In this document: piece by piece, positions 34,072 to 41,311 of the stretch
How the letters are laid out: every line of letters starts with the position of its first letter
Numbering within the stretch: position 1 is the stretch's first letter
NCBI GenBank assembly: GCA_026710545.1
Contig: JAPOQU010000055.1
Location: forward strand, 1 to 41,311
DNA: 41,311 bases
Source: Gammaproteobacteria bacterium
GTDB lineage: Bacteria; Pseudomonadota; Gammaproteobacteria; Eutrophobiales; Eutrophobiaceae
Reading direction: 5' to 3'
Program-made: the position numbers and the translations under genes
Notes under the pieces: model-generated
Told to the model about the DNA's origin: nothing
Databases searched by the model: none
The model's input: the letters and a program-made list of their open reading frames with translations, nothing else

Positions 34072-36848
34072 GTCGGTCCTGTTTGTTTCATATTCTGCAA
34101 CTGCTTTTCATTGATTTGATTACGAATATCCTCGGCCACCTCAAGCATTTCTGCTGGAGCGCGAACTGCCTCGCCGGCACATTGTCGCAGGGCGATAATC
34201 AGGGGTTCCAACCGGGCTGATTTTACGTTGTCGCCAGACAGAATTTCGACTAAATCATACTCTGATGCACCGGATGCAATCAAGTTCGGCACAACGCGAA
34301 TTATCTCGTGCATCATATATTCATTTTCGGGCACAAATGTAGCATAAGTCAGACGAAATAATTCCATAGCAGCCTGTGTTTCTCCCCGTAACTGCAATGC
34401 CTCTGTGCGCAGGCATAGCACACGCCACCTGATTTCGGTTTCCGGCCCGCCTTTCAGGAATATCCCGAGTCTTTGTTCAAGCTCTTCACATGTTTGCAGA
34501 GCTTTATCCGGATTATCGATTTGAATTAGATTCTTGATTTTATTATTCATTGCTTTGGCAACCCACATCTGCATATCCGCATTGACGTTGGTGCGAAAAC
34601 GTCCAACTATCTCATCGTAAGTGGTAATAGCAGCTTCAAATTCTGCAATCGTCCCTAGAGCATCTCCTTTTTTAAGTAGCGCAACGGCAACCCACCGTTG
34701 AATATCAGGCACGTTGCTGGAACTATAACGATCAACAACCTCACCGTATGCAGCAATGGCAGCCTCAAAATCATCAAGCTCCCCAAGAGCATTTCCCTTG
34801 GCGACCAACGCGACGGCAACCGTTTGTTGATTTTGAGGTACATCACTGGCGTTAAGACGTTTAACCGCCTCATTATAGTTAGTGACAGCAGATCCAAAAT
34901 TACCAAGCTTAGCCTGCACTTCTCCCTTATCCACCAACGTCATGGCAATCCGCCGTTGAATATTTGGTACGTCAATGGCACTGAAACGCTCAAGAACCTC
35001 GTCATAGGCAAAAATTGCAGCGTCAAAATCACCGATCTTCTCGAGTGCGTATCCTTTGTAGCTTAACGCAACGGCAACCCACCATTGAATATCGTGTACG
35101 TCATTTGAGCTAAAACGCTCAACCATCTCATCATAGGAGGTAATGGCGGCCTCATATTTGCCTTGTTTTCCTTGTCTCTCACCTTTTTTGTACAAGGCAA
35201 TAGCGATCCATTCTTGAATATCTGGGTTATTGCTGTCGCCAAAACGTTCGATCACTTCGCCATAGAGCTCAATCTCTTTTTCATGATTCTTTTGCCGTGC
35301 ATAAGCATTTGCTTTCTCTAGTAATGCCCAAGCGATAGACGAATCGGACACGTCAGGCAAATTTATAAGTTGATCCGTGAGTTGGATAATCATTTCGGTT
35401 GAGCCTGAATAGACCGCGTCGTTGATCTCCTGAGACAAATTTTCGTATTGCTGTTTACTTGTTCCGACTGGTTCAGTGAGCATACCCGTAGCCGATACAG
35501 GTTGGGCCGGTAAAGAAATCTTATTCTGTTGTGGTTTATTGATATCAGACCACATCTTTGAATACAGGTTGCTGAATTGCGGAAGTTCGGCAACCGCCCT
35601 CTTAATACCCTCTTGAATAGACTCCGCTTCCATCGCTTCTTTGCTCATCTTATGGAAAATCTCAGTCTGTTCCGTTTCACTGTAGAATGCCACCATGAAC
35701 CGAATCAGGTTTTGCACAATCGCGGCTTCATCGCGTTCACGCCTCAGTTTGTAATAGATGCTGTAGAGGCGTTCTACAGCACTATATAAGCGCTTCTTAC
35801 CGCTCCCCTCTACCAGCACAGCACCACGATCAACCAGACGACCAAGCATCGTCGATACAGCCCGAACGTCCATGCGCGCGCGCTCCGCAATTTCGCCTGC
35901 CCTGGATGGTTGCCAGAGATCGAGTACTGCAACATATCCCCGCCGTTCGGTCCTCGCCAGAACCTCCAGGTGGCCACGAAAATATTCAGTGTGCTCGTCC
36001 ACAAGCGCGACCAGTTCCTCCATCAATTGGCGCAGGGAATGGTGCTGTGCGAAGCCGGCAATAATCACCAGTAGGCGAGGATTGCCCCCGGTGAGTATTT
36101 GAAGCGGCCTGATCTCGCGCCCGTCAACCGTATCGCCACTGACCACTCGCCACAAGTAGCCACATTCTTTGTTACTCAACGGTGCCAGTTCAATTATCCG
36201 GAATAATTCGAAGAATGGTTGACCGGCATCGTCCAACCCTTTAAATCGATTAGTAGAGGATGCTATCAATATGATCTGTGGTTCTGACTGCAGTACACCG
36301 CGCAGTTTCCAGCCAAAATAGCTATCTACACTTTCACATAGTGATTGCAGGTTCTCTACCATAAGAACAAGTTTCTTGCCTAATCGGTCTGCAGTTCCAA
36401 GAACGATGGCGCGAGCTCGCTCCTCAATAGTTTGCTCCCGCCAATGCTTGTTCAGGTCATCGTATGAGTATCGTAATTCAGTCGCCAGGGTGGGGTCAGA
36501 TGCTGCACTCTCCCTGGCGAGGTGGAACAGTGTCTCCAGCCAGAAATCAGCCATAGTGTAAATCTCCTGATTTTCTTCCATAAAACGAACAGGCAACAAA
36601 CGATCAGAAAGCATGCCATTTGTACGTAGTTCGGCAGCAATACGAGCCAGTAACATGGTTTTCCCCCGACCTCGCGGGGCTGTAACCAAGACATGCTGAC
36701 AAGAAGCAGAATCAATATTCCCTCGCAGCACCTCCATGACGCTATCATACTCACGTACCCTGACTACGAATTGCTCTACCACTTCTTCATCGGACTGAAA
36801 AGTTCCTGGATTGAACTTGCGTATCGGGAGATCGGGTGATTTATTCAT
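34068..36848 (-). CDS. P-loop NTPase with C-terminal TPR repeats
   Basis: About 926 aa from M-N-K-S-P-D-L. The N-terminal P-loop NTPase has Walker A A-P-R-G-R-G-K-T-M and a Walker B-like K-L-V-L-M-V-E-N-L-Q in which Glu-Asn replaces Asp-Glu. A winged-helix-like region follows (S-R-A-G-E-I-A-E-R-A-R-M-D, about 330-390). The last third is an array of TPR units of 43 aa (129 bp in DNA) with the recurring pattern A-I-x-x-Y-D-E-V-V-x-R-F and W-V-A-V-A-L-x-x-K-G. The architecture resembles STAND-like sensors, with an ATPase switch plus a repeat region, but no effector domain is recognised. The gene starts 17 bp after the upstream ATPase gene and ends overlapping gmk. It looks AT-rich relative to its neighbours, suggesting acquisition. 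An upstream ATG (36926) would overlap the other gene. Confidence 0.85.
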   Translation of the reverse strand: MNKSPDLPIRKFNPGTFQSDEEVVEQFVVRVREYDSVMEVLRGNIDSASCQHVLVTAPRGRGKTMLLARIAAELRTNGMLSDRLLPVRFMEENQEIYTMADFWLETLFHLARESAASDPTLATELRYSYDDLNKHWREQTIEERARAIVLGTADRLGKKLVLMVENLQSLCESVDSYFGWKLRGVLQSEPQIILIASSTNRFKGLDDAGQPFFELFRIIELAPLSNKECGYLWRVVSGDTVDGREIRPLQILTGGNPRLLVIIAGFAQHHSLRQLMEELVALVDEHTEYFRGHLEVLARTERRGYVAVLDLWQPSRAGEIAERARMDVRAVSTMLGRLVDRGAVLVEGSGKKRLYSAVERLYSIYYKLRRERDEAAIVQNLIRFMVAFYSETEQTEIFHKMSKEAMEAESIQEGIKRAVAELPQFSNLYSKMWSDINKPQQNKISLPAQPVSATGMLTEPVGTSKQQYENLSQEINDAVYSGSTEMIIQLTDQLINLPDVSDSSIAWALLEKANAYARQKNHEKEIELYGEVIERFGDSNNPDIQEWIAIALYKKGERQGKQGKYEAAITSYDEMVERFSSNDVHDIQWWVAVALSYKGYALEKIGDFDAAIFAYDEVLERFSAIDVPNIQRRIAMTLVDKGEVQAKLGNFGSAVTNYNEAVKRLNASDVPQNQQTVAVALVAKGNALGELDDFEAAIAAYGEVVDRYSSSNVPDIQRWVAVALLKKGDALGTIAEFEAAITTYDEIVGRFRTNVNADMQMWVAKAMNNKIKNLIQIDNPDKALQTCEELEQRLGIFLKGGPETEIRWRVLCLRTEALQLRGETQAAMELFRLTYATFVPENEYMMHEIIRVVPNLIASGASEYDLVEILSGDNVKSARLEPLIIALRQCAGEAVRAPAEMLEVAEDIRNQINEKQLQNMKQTGPT

Positions 36849-36865
36849 TTGACTCGTCTCGAATA

Positions 36866-38089
36866 TTAATCGTCTGATCGGCGGCTTTCGAGCGGTACAT
36901 GATGACCACGAAAACGTGCTGACCACCAGTCTTTGAGCAGTCGTGACGGAAAGCGGTAACCATCATCAGAGGGTATGAGGTAGCCATCGTGTACCAGGAC
37001 TCCAAGGGTATCCGAGATACGTTCGTCGATGTCGTGAATCACATCTGCATATAACTGCTGAAGACAGAATTGTGCATCGGTAGTGAATACATCCTGAGTA
37101 GCCGCCTCGGCAAGTACCTCCATCGCTATAGAGTAGCTTTCACCTTCCAGGGCTTCGTTCAAACGTGTCTCGTAATGTACGAGGTCATTCTGACCCGGAG
37201 GTCCAAGAAGCTCGGTACGATAGACAGTGCTTACATCCTCCACGGTAATACGGTCCCGGCCATGCATGATGGCGAAATCTCGCAGACGTGCGAAAAAGGA
37301 CTGAACGTGATGGGGGATACCAACTCCCAGTATTTCGTACACTTTTTCTGCCACGTCGTCCTCTACAATCAACTGATGGCTTTCTGCAAGAAGGGCGAAA
37401 CATTCGACGCTTGTATCACGATCCCAGGGGGCAAGGCGATAAGGAAAAAGGTGGTTGATACGGTCAGGTATGCCCAGGCGGCGTACTAGAGGTTCAAGTC
37501 CAATACTCCCTGATATGATGAGGGTAGGTGAATTGTCACCGAGAGACTGAAGTACTCTGCGCAACCAGCTCAGGAATTCGTCAACCCGCTGCGCGTTACC
37601 ATCATGTTGTAGCATCCGTTTCAGGAAAATAGGTAGTTCGTCAATCACAAGTAGTACCGGCTTGTCATGTGTGGCGCAAATATGAAAAAGCTGCTCTCCA
37701 TGACGTTGCCAGCTACCGGCATCCAATCCGGCACGAATCTTCAGGTGAATATCATGAGCACTGATTTCCTCGATTCTATCGATGAATAATCGTGTCATTC
37801 CGGTACAGAATCGGGATATTATCGAGCGGATTCTGTACGCTGAACGGGCTATATCTGCAATTACATCTTCCGGGCAGATTGCTCCTTCGACATCGGCAAA
37901 AAGAAAAGTCCAGCCTTTTTCTTCAAGCCTTCGTCCAAGTTCCTGAACGACACTGGTTTTTCCCATCCGCCGTTGTCCCGTGAGTAACACGTGGTTCTGC
38001 TCCATAACGTAATTTTCCAGAATCATTAATTCTGTTTCGCGGTTGAAAAAGTCATTCCCATTTACCCACCGGCCTGTTGATGATCTCAT
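36866..38089 (-). CDS. P-loop ATPase of the archaeal-ATPase/MNS-like type
   Basis: A 407-aa ATPase: Walker A T-G-Q-R-R-M-G-K-T-S near residues 37-46, Walker B P-V-L-L-V-I-D-E-L-P-I-F, a sensor-like segment L-I-I-S-G-S-I-G-L-E-P-L, and a C-terminal winged-helix-like region ending in D-G-Y-R-F-P-S-R-L-L-K-D-W-W. The G-x-R-R-x-G-K-T-S loop is typical of archaeal-type ATPases (PF01637-like), found in many uncharacterised and defence-associated systems. AGGAG lies 10 nt before the ATG. It is the first gene after a strong promoter with two palindromes and is followed by the TPR-NTPase gene; the two probably act together. The function is unknown. Confidence 0.85.
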   Translation of the reverse strand: MRSSTGRWVNGNDFFNRETELMILENYVMEQNHVLLTGQRRMGKTSVVQELGRRLEEKGWTFLFADVEGAICPEDVIADIARSAYRIRSIISRFCTGMTRLFIDRIEEISAHDIHLKIRAGLDAGSWQRHGEQLFHICATHDKPVLLVIDELPIFLKRMLQHDGNAQRVDEFLSWLRRVLQSLGDNSPTLIISGSIGLEPLVRRLGIPDRINHLFPYRLAPWDRDTSVECFALLAESHQLIVEDDVAEKVYEILGVGIPHHVQSFFARLRDFAIMHGRDRITVEDVSTVYRTELLGPPGQNDLVHYETRLNEALEGESYSIAMEVLAEAATQDVFTTDAQFCLQQLYADVIHDIDERISDTLGVLVHDGYLIPSDDGYRFPSRLLKDWWSARFRGHHVPLESRRSDD

Positions 38090-38116
38090 GATTTACTGCT
38101 CCTGATACAGCGAATA

Positions 38117-38165
38117 TGTTGTATTTTAATATACAACAAAATTGATGTCAACAATATTGTTGTAT
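38117..38165 (-). promoter_or_regulatory. Strong sigma70-like promoter overlaid by two palindromic operators
   Basis: Read on the minus strand, TTGACA (38151-38146), a 17-bp spacer and TAAAAT (38128-38123) make a near-consensus promoter 34-62 bp before the ATPase start. Palindrome 1, TGTTGTAT-N6-ATACAACA (38117-38138), covers the -10 box. Palindrome 2, CAACAATATTGTTG (38149-38162), overlaps the -35 and continues into TAT, so the word TTGTTGTAT/ATACAACAA appears repeatedly. This is the geometry of a repressor-controlled promoter. No DNA-binding regulator gene is adjacent. Confidence 0.7.
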
Positions 38166-38262
38166 TATTTCCATTTCTCATAAGAAATATGGTTACAGTT
38201 TGACTGAAACTACAGGTTTGTCCGATACTGGCCTGTATCTTATTAACACCGGATAAAGCTAT

Positions 38263-39318
38263 ATGAGTAAAATTCTGCCTGTCCGCTCCCCGTCCGCTGA
38301 TAATGGCAGTATTGCCACCTTTGTTGCTGCCCTGCCGAAGGCCGAGTTGCACCTGCATATAGAAGGGACGCTGGAACCGGAGTTGATGTTCGCCATTGCC
38401 GCGCGCAACGGCGTCAGGTTGCCTTATTCCTCGGTAGAGGAAGTGCGGGCAGCTTACGAGTTCTCCAGCCTGCAGGATTTTCTCGACATTTATTATGCCG
38501 GCGCCAACGCGTTGCTGGAATTGCAGGATTTCTACGACCTGACCTGGGCTTACCTGGAAAAGGCATTTACCCAGAACGTACGTCATGCAGAGATCTTTTT
38601 CGACCCGCAGACCCACACCGGACGCGGGGTGGCGTTTGCCACGGTTGTCGACGGTATCAGCCGGGCTCTTGATGATGCACAGGCCAGGCTCGGGATCAGT
38701 TCGCGTCTGATCATGTGTTTTCTGCGTCACCTGGACGAAGCGGACGCGTTGCGAACCCTGGATGAGGCCATGGCCTGCCGGGACCGTATTGCCGGGGTCG
38801 GACTCGATTCGTCCGAGCGCGGCAACCCGCCCGGTAAATTCCGTGAAGTGTTCCGGCGCGCCCGGGCCGCGGGTTTTATTGCCGTGGCCCATGCCGGGGA
38901 GGAAGGTCCTGCGGAGTATGTCCGGGAAGCCCTGGATGTACTGGAGGTAGTGCGTATCGACCACGGCAATAACGCGCTGGATGATGCCGGCCTGGTCGCG
39001 GAACTGGCGCAAAGGCGCATTCCGCTGACCGTCTGCCCGCTCAGCAATGTGAAACTCCGTGTCGTGGACGACATCGCCCGCCACCCTTTGAAACGGATGC
39101 TCGACCTCGGCCTGTTCGTTACCGTCAATTCCGATGATCCCGCCTATTTCGGCGGCTACGTCAACGAGAACTATATTGCGGTTGCCGAAGCCCTGGACCT
39201 GGGCAGGACGGAACTGGCTCAACTTGCAGGGAATTCCATTGACGCATCGCTGCTGGATAGTGAAGCCAAATCAGTACTCCATGCGGAATTGGATACAGCC
39301 GTGCACAGATTTGGATGA
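38263..39318 (+). CDS. Adenine deaminase (adenosine deaminase-like family)
   Basis: A 351-aa zinc amidohydrolase. The metal and catalytic residues are H30 and H32 in [14 protein letters not shown], the H-A-G-E-E segment, the R-I-D-H-G motif and [10 protein letters not shown]. The pattern [13 protein letters not shown] with F-F-D-P-Q-T-H-T and H-A-G-E-E-G-P resembles bacterial/fungal adenine deaminases (for example the Pseudomonas enzyme) more than adenosine deaminases, so the likely reaction is adenine to hypoxanthine. That fits the following uraH and xdhA genes, which continue purine breakdown. A possible promoter is TTGTCC-N17-TATTAA (38218-38246). Confidence 0.88.
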   Translation: MSKILPVRSPSADNGSIATFVAALPKAELHLHIEGTLEPELMFAIAARNGVRLPYSSVEEVRAAYEFSSLQDFLDIYYAGANALLELQDFYDLTWAYLEKAFTQNVRHAEIFFDPQTHTGRGVAFATVVDGISRALDDAQARLGISSRLIMCFLRHLDEADALRTLDEAMACRDRIAGVGLDSSERGNPPGKFREVFRRARAAGFIAVAHAGEEGPAEYVREALDVLEVVRIDHGNNALDDAGLVAELAQRRIPLTVCPLSNVKLRVVDDIARHPLKRMLDLGLFVTVNSDDPAYFGGYVNENYIAVAEALDLGRTELAQLAGNSIDASLLDSEAKSVLHAELDTAVHRFG

Positions 39319-39320
39319 GC

Positions 39321-39460
39321 TTTTCAAGACCCGGTGTGAATACGTTTCAACGCGGCAGGTTGGGATAGTATTTTCAAGACACGCTGTAAATACGTCCCTG
39401 TACGCTCATCGCCAGCCTTCCCTGGCTGGCGACGTTCTTGAAAATACTATCCCAACCTGT
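39321..39460. repeat. Compound repeat with 24-bp inverted repeats and nested hairpin
   Basis: A 25-bp sequence at 39321-39345 is repeated with 3 mismatches at 39371-39395. A perfect 24-bp inverted repeat spans 39356-39379 and 39436-39459 (about 104 bp end to end). Inside it are the dispersed core ACGTCCCTGTACGC (39392-39405) and a perfect hairpin CGCCAGCC-TTCCCT-GGCTGGCG (39410-39431). It fills the 224-bp gap between the adenine deaminase gene and uraH and could act as a transcription-end structure or a small non-autonomous element. Confidence 0.88.
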
Positions 39461-39542
39461 CACCACTTTACTCCACGCTATGTTTGAAGGTATTCATGTC
39501 CTACAGTTCAAGTGCAGGTTCTGCTAGAATATCCTTGATATT

Positions 39543-39896
39543 ATGGGCTTTTTAACTACACATGTTCTGGATACCGCGCATGGTGTGCCCGCGGCGGGCA
39601 TGGCTATCGAGTTGTTTTCGGTAGATGGTGATCAGCGCAGCCTGGTGAAGTCCACCGTCACCAACGCCGACGGCAGATGCGACAGTCCCCTGCTTGAAGG
39701 CGAGGATTTCAGGGCTGGCGTCTGGGAGCTGGTGTTTCACGTAGCCGGGTATTTTGCCGCGCTGGAGGTCGAGTTGCCTGATCCGCCTTTCCTCGACCAT
39801 GTGACGCTGCGTTTCGGCATAGCCGACGCCACGGCTCACTACCACGTACCATTGCTGGCTTCGCCCTGGAGTTACAGTACCTACCGCGGAAGCTGA
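39543..39896 (+). CDS. uraH: 5-hydroxyisourate hydrolase (transthyretin-like)
   Basis: A 117-aa transthyretin-like enzyme converting 5-hydroxyisourate to OHCU in urate breakdown. Signatures are the N-terminal T-T-H-V-L-D-T-A-H-G with the catalytic histidine, T-N-A-D-G-R in the middle, H-Y-H-V-P-L-L-A-S-P-W-S-Y, and the diagnostic C-terminal Y-R-G-S. No signal peptide is present, so it is cytoplasmic. It is 4 bp before xdhA, so the two are co-transcribed. No urate oxidase or OHCU decarboxylase lies in the window; they may follow downstream. Confidence 0.95.
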   Translation: MGFLTTHVLDTAHGVPAAGMAIELFSVDGDQRSLVKSTVTNADGRCDSPLLEGEDFRAGVWELVFHVAGYFAALEVELPDPPFLDHVTLRFGIADATAHYHVPLLASPWSYSTYRGS

Positions 39897-39900
39897 CTAA

Positions 39901-41311
39901 ATGTCCGCAACAGAACACACAGGCGCGGATAACGGGACGATACGTTTCCTGCTGGATGACAACGTACACGAAGTCACAGACGTTGCGCCGACGACCACGG
40001 TATTGAACTACCTGAGGGAGTACCTGCAACGCACAGGCACCAAGGAAGGTTGTGCCGAAGGGGATTGCGGCGCCTGTACCGTCGTCGTTGCCGAACCGGA
40101 CACACAGGGGGTGCGTTTCCGTTCCATCAACTCCTGTATCCAGTTCCTTCCCACACTGAACGGCAAGGCGTTGTACACCGTGGAAAGCCTGAAGAAGATC
40201 AGCAACGGCGGTTTACACCCGGTGCAGCAGGCCATGGTGGACTGTCACGGTTCCCAGTGCGGATTCTGTACCCCGGGTTTCGTCATGTCGCTGTTTGCCC
40301 TGTACAGGAATAGCGCCGCTCCCACGCGGGATGAGATTGACGACGCGCTGTCGGGTAACCTTTGCCGCTGTACCGGTTACCAGCCGATCATCCGTGCGGC
40401 GCGCAGGATGTACGACTATGGACAGGACCTTGTCGATGAGGCGGAACTGGGGCGCCGGCTTGATAAAATCCGACCCGGCGAGTCCCTGGAGTTGTCTGTG
40501 GAGAACAGTTCCCGTGTCGAAGTACGGGACAGGTACTTCGCGCCGGCAGGCCTGTCCGAACTGGCGGATTTACTGGTACGCCACCCCGGCGCCACCATCC
40601 TGGCCGGCGGTACCGATATTGGATTGTGGTTTACCAAAGAATACCGCGACTTGCCTGTCATCATCTACATCGGCCAGGTCGGCGACCTGGATTATATCGA
40701 TGAGACCGCAGACCGCCTGGAAATCGGCGCCGCGGTCAGCCTCACCGATGCGTTTGCAGTCCTGGACAAGTACTATCCCGACCTGTTTGAAATCATGCGC
40801 CGGTTTGCCTCGCCGCCCATCCGCAATGCCGGTACCTTGTGCGGCAACATAGCCAACGGTTCGCCCATCGGCGATACGATGCCTGCGCTGATCAGCCTGG
40901 GCGCGGTACTGGTTCTGCGGCGCGGCAGCCAGGTGCGCGAACTGCCCCTGGATGAATTCTACCCGGGCTACCGGGAAACTGCCCTGCAGGAGTCCGAGTT
41001 TGTCCAGGCAGTGCAGGTGCCGTTGCGGCGCGGCGCGGGTGTCCATTTCCGCTCCTACAAGATTGCCAAGCGTTATGACCAGGACATCTCCGCAGTATGC
41101 GGCGCCTATTACCTGCGCCTGGAGTCAGGCGTCGTTGCCGATGCGCGCATCTGTTACGGCGGTATGGCCGCGGTCCCGCAACGGGCAAGACAATGCGAAG
41201 ATTCATTGCGCGGCCGGCATTGGGATCAGGCAACCGTCGAAGCGGCGATAAAAGCCATGGTTGAGGACTATCAGCCATTGACTGATATGCGGGCCACGTC
41301 CGGTTACCGCC
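39901..41311 (+). CDS. xdhA: Xanthine dehydrogenase small subunit XdhA, partial (3' end beyond the window)
   Basis: The first 470 codons of the iron-sulfur/FAD subunit of xanthine dehydrogenase, running off the right edge. The N-terminal plant-type [2Fe-2S] site is G-C-A-E-G-D-C-G-A-C-T (C51, C56, C59), followed by the second cluster domain with C-H-G-S-Q-C-G-F-C-T-P-G-F and N-L-C-R-C-T-G-Y-Q-P-I. The FAD domain begins with A-G-G-T-D-I-G-L-W and contains R-N-A-G-T-L-C-G-N-I-A-N-G-S-P-I-G-D. It passes electrons from the molybdenum subunit (XdhB, not seen) to NAD+, oxidising hypoxanthine and xanthine. The ATG is 4 bp after uraH. Confidence 0.96.
   Translation, partial: MSATEHTGADNGTIRFLLDDNVHEVTDVAPTTTVLNYLREYLQRTGTKEGCAEGDCGACTVVVAEPDTQGVRFRSINSCIQFLPTLNGKALYTVESLKKISNGGLHPVQQAMVDCHGSQCGFCTPGFVMSLFALYRNSAAPTRDEIDDALSGNLCRCTGYQPIIRAARRMYDYGQDLVDEAELGRRLDKIRPGESLELSVENSSRVEVRDRYFAPAGLSELADLLVRHPGATILAGGTDIGLWFTKEYRDLPVIIYIGQVGDLDYIDETADRLEIGAAVSLTDAFAVLDKYYPDLFEIMRRFASPPIRNAGTLCGNIANGSPIGDTMPALISLGAVLVLRRGSQVRELPLDEFYPGYRETALQESEFVQAVQVPLRRGAGVHFRSYKIAKRYDQDISAVCGAYYLRLESGVVADARICYGGMAAVPQRARQCEDSLRGRHWDQATVEAAIKAMVEDYQPLTDMRATSGYR

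Noticed and set aside
38086..39222. Long minus-strand open frame opposite the adenine deaminase gene
   Set aside because: It is the mirror of a GC-rich gene with clear catalytic motifs on the plus strand; its translation shows no domain or plausible composition.

Overview
The window looks like a chromosomal segment of a gammaproteobacterium that respires oxygen at low concentration. The evidence is a complete cbb3 oxidase operon with its copper-ATPase maturation genes, a TonB2-type energy-transduction operon with a TtpC-like partner (an arrangement known from Vibrio), CysB-type control of sulfur assimilation, and the housekeeping run gmk-rpoZ-spoT plus recG and ubiA. I cannot name the genus. 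Most of the DNA is moderately GC-rich with ordinary proteobacterial codon use. The two NTPase genes at 34068-38089 look clearly more AT-rich.

Layout, left to right. 1-142: a 71-bp tandem repeat carrying a hairpin. 171-3875 (-): a hemerythrin-like gene followed by ccoN, ccoO, ccoQ and ccoP. 3987-6434 (+): ccoI and ccoS. 6490-7770 (+): a CPA2 cation/proton antiporter whose last codons lie inside a heptamer repeat. 7771-8183: a structured intergenic region with 38-bp inverted repeats, several hairpins and a perfect CRP-type box. 8184-10900 (-): a zinc-ribbon/class III cyclase/AAA protein followed by a CRP-like regulator. 11131-12198 (-): an APH-fold kinase. 12585-17778 (+): DUF3450, ttpC, exbB, exbD, tonB and a TPR gene. 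17900-19561 (+): ETF-ubiquinone oxidoreductase. 19650-20609 (-): a SoxH-like metallo-beta-lactamase-fold protein. 20763-20990 (+): a YdcH-family protein. 21060-25584: a sulfur cluster (TauE/SafE exporter, cysB, APS-type cysH, exported YqgE-like protein, mercaptopyruvate sulfurtransferase). 25577-27628 (+): birA, coaX and a short SPOR-like membrane protein. 27619-33313 (-): spoT-rpoZ and recG-ubiA. 33427-38089 (-): two NTPase genes transcribed into gmk. 38263-41311 (+): purine catabolism (adenine deaminase, 5-hydroxyisourate hydrolase and the start of xanthine dehydrogenase XdhA).

How the genes work together. The cbb3 block builds and metallates a high-affinity oxidase. The DUF3450-to-TPR operon energises outer-membrane uptake. 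The cys region controls and carries out sulfate reduction and handles sulfite and sulfane sulfur. The last block converts adenine toward urate derivatives.

The least ordinary parts are these. (1) A two-NTPase module sits behind a strong sigma70-like promoter overlaid by two palindromes and runs directly into gmk-rpoZ. (2) A cyclase/CRP pair lies next to a CRP box spaced exactly right for a leftward class II promoter into a structured, apparently gene-free region. (3) Heptamer repeat arrays (AATTACG/AATTAGG) at three loci supply the same C-terminal residues, I-T-N-stop, to two unrelated proteins. (4) A dispersed repeat family with the core CGTCCCTGTAC next to hairpins. No tRNA, rRNA, CRISPR array, transposase or integrase was seen.
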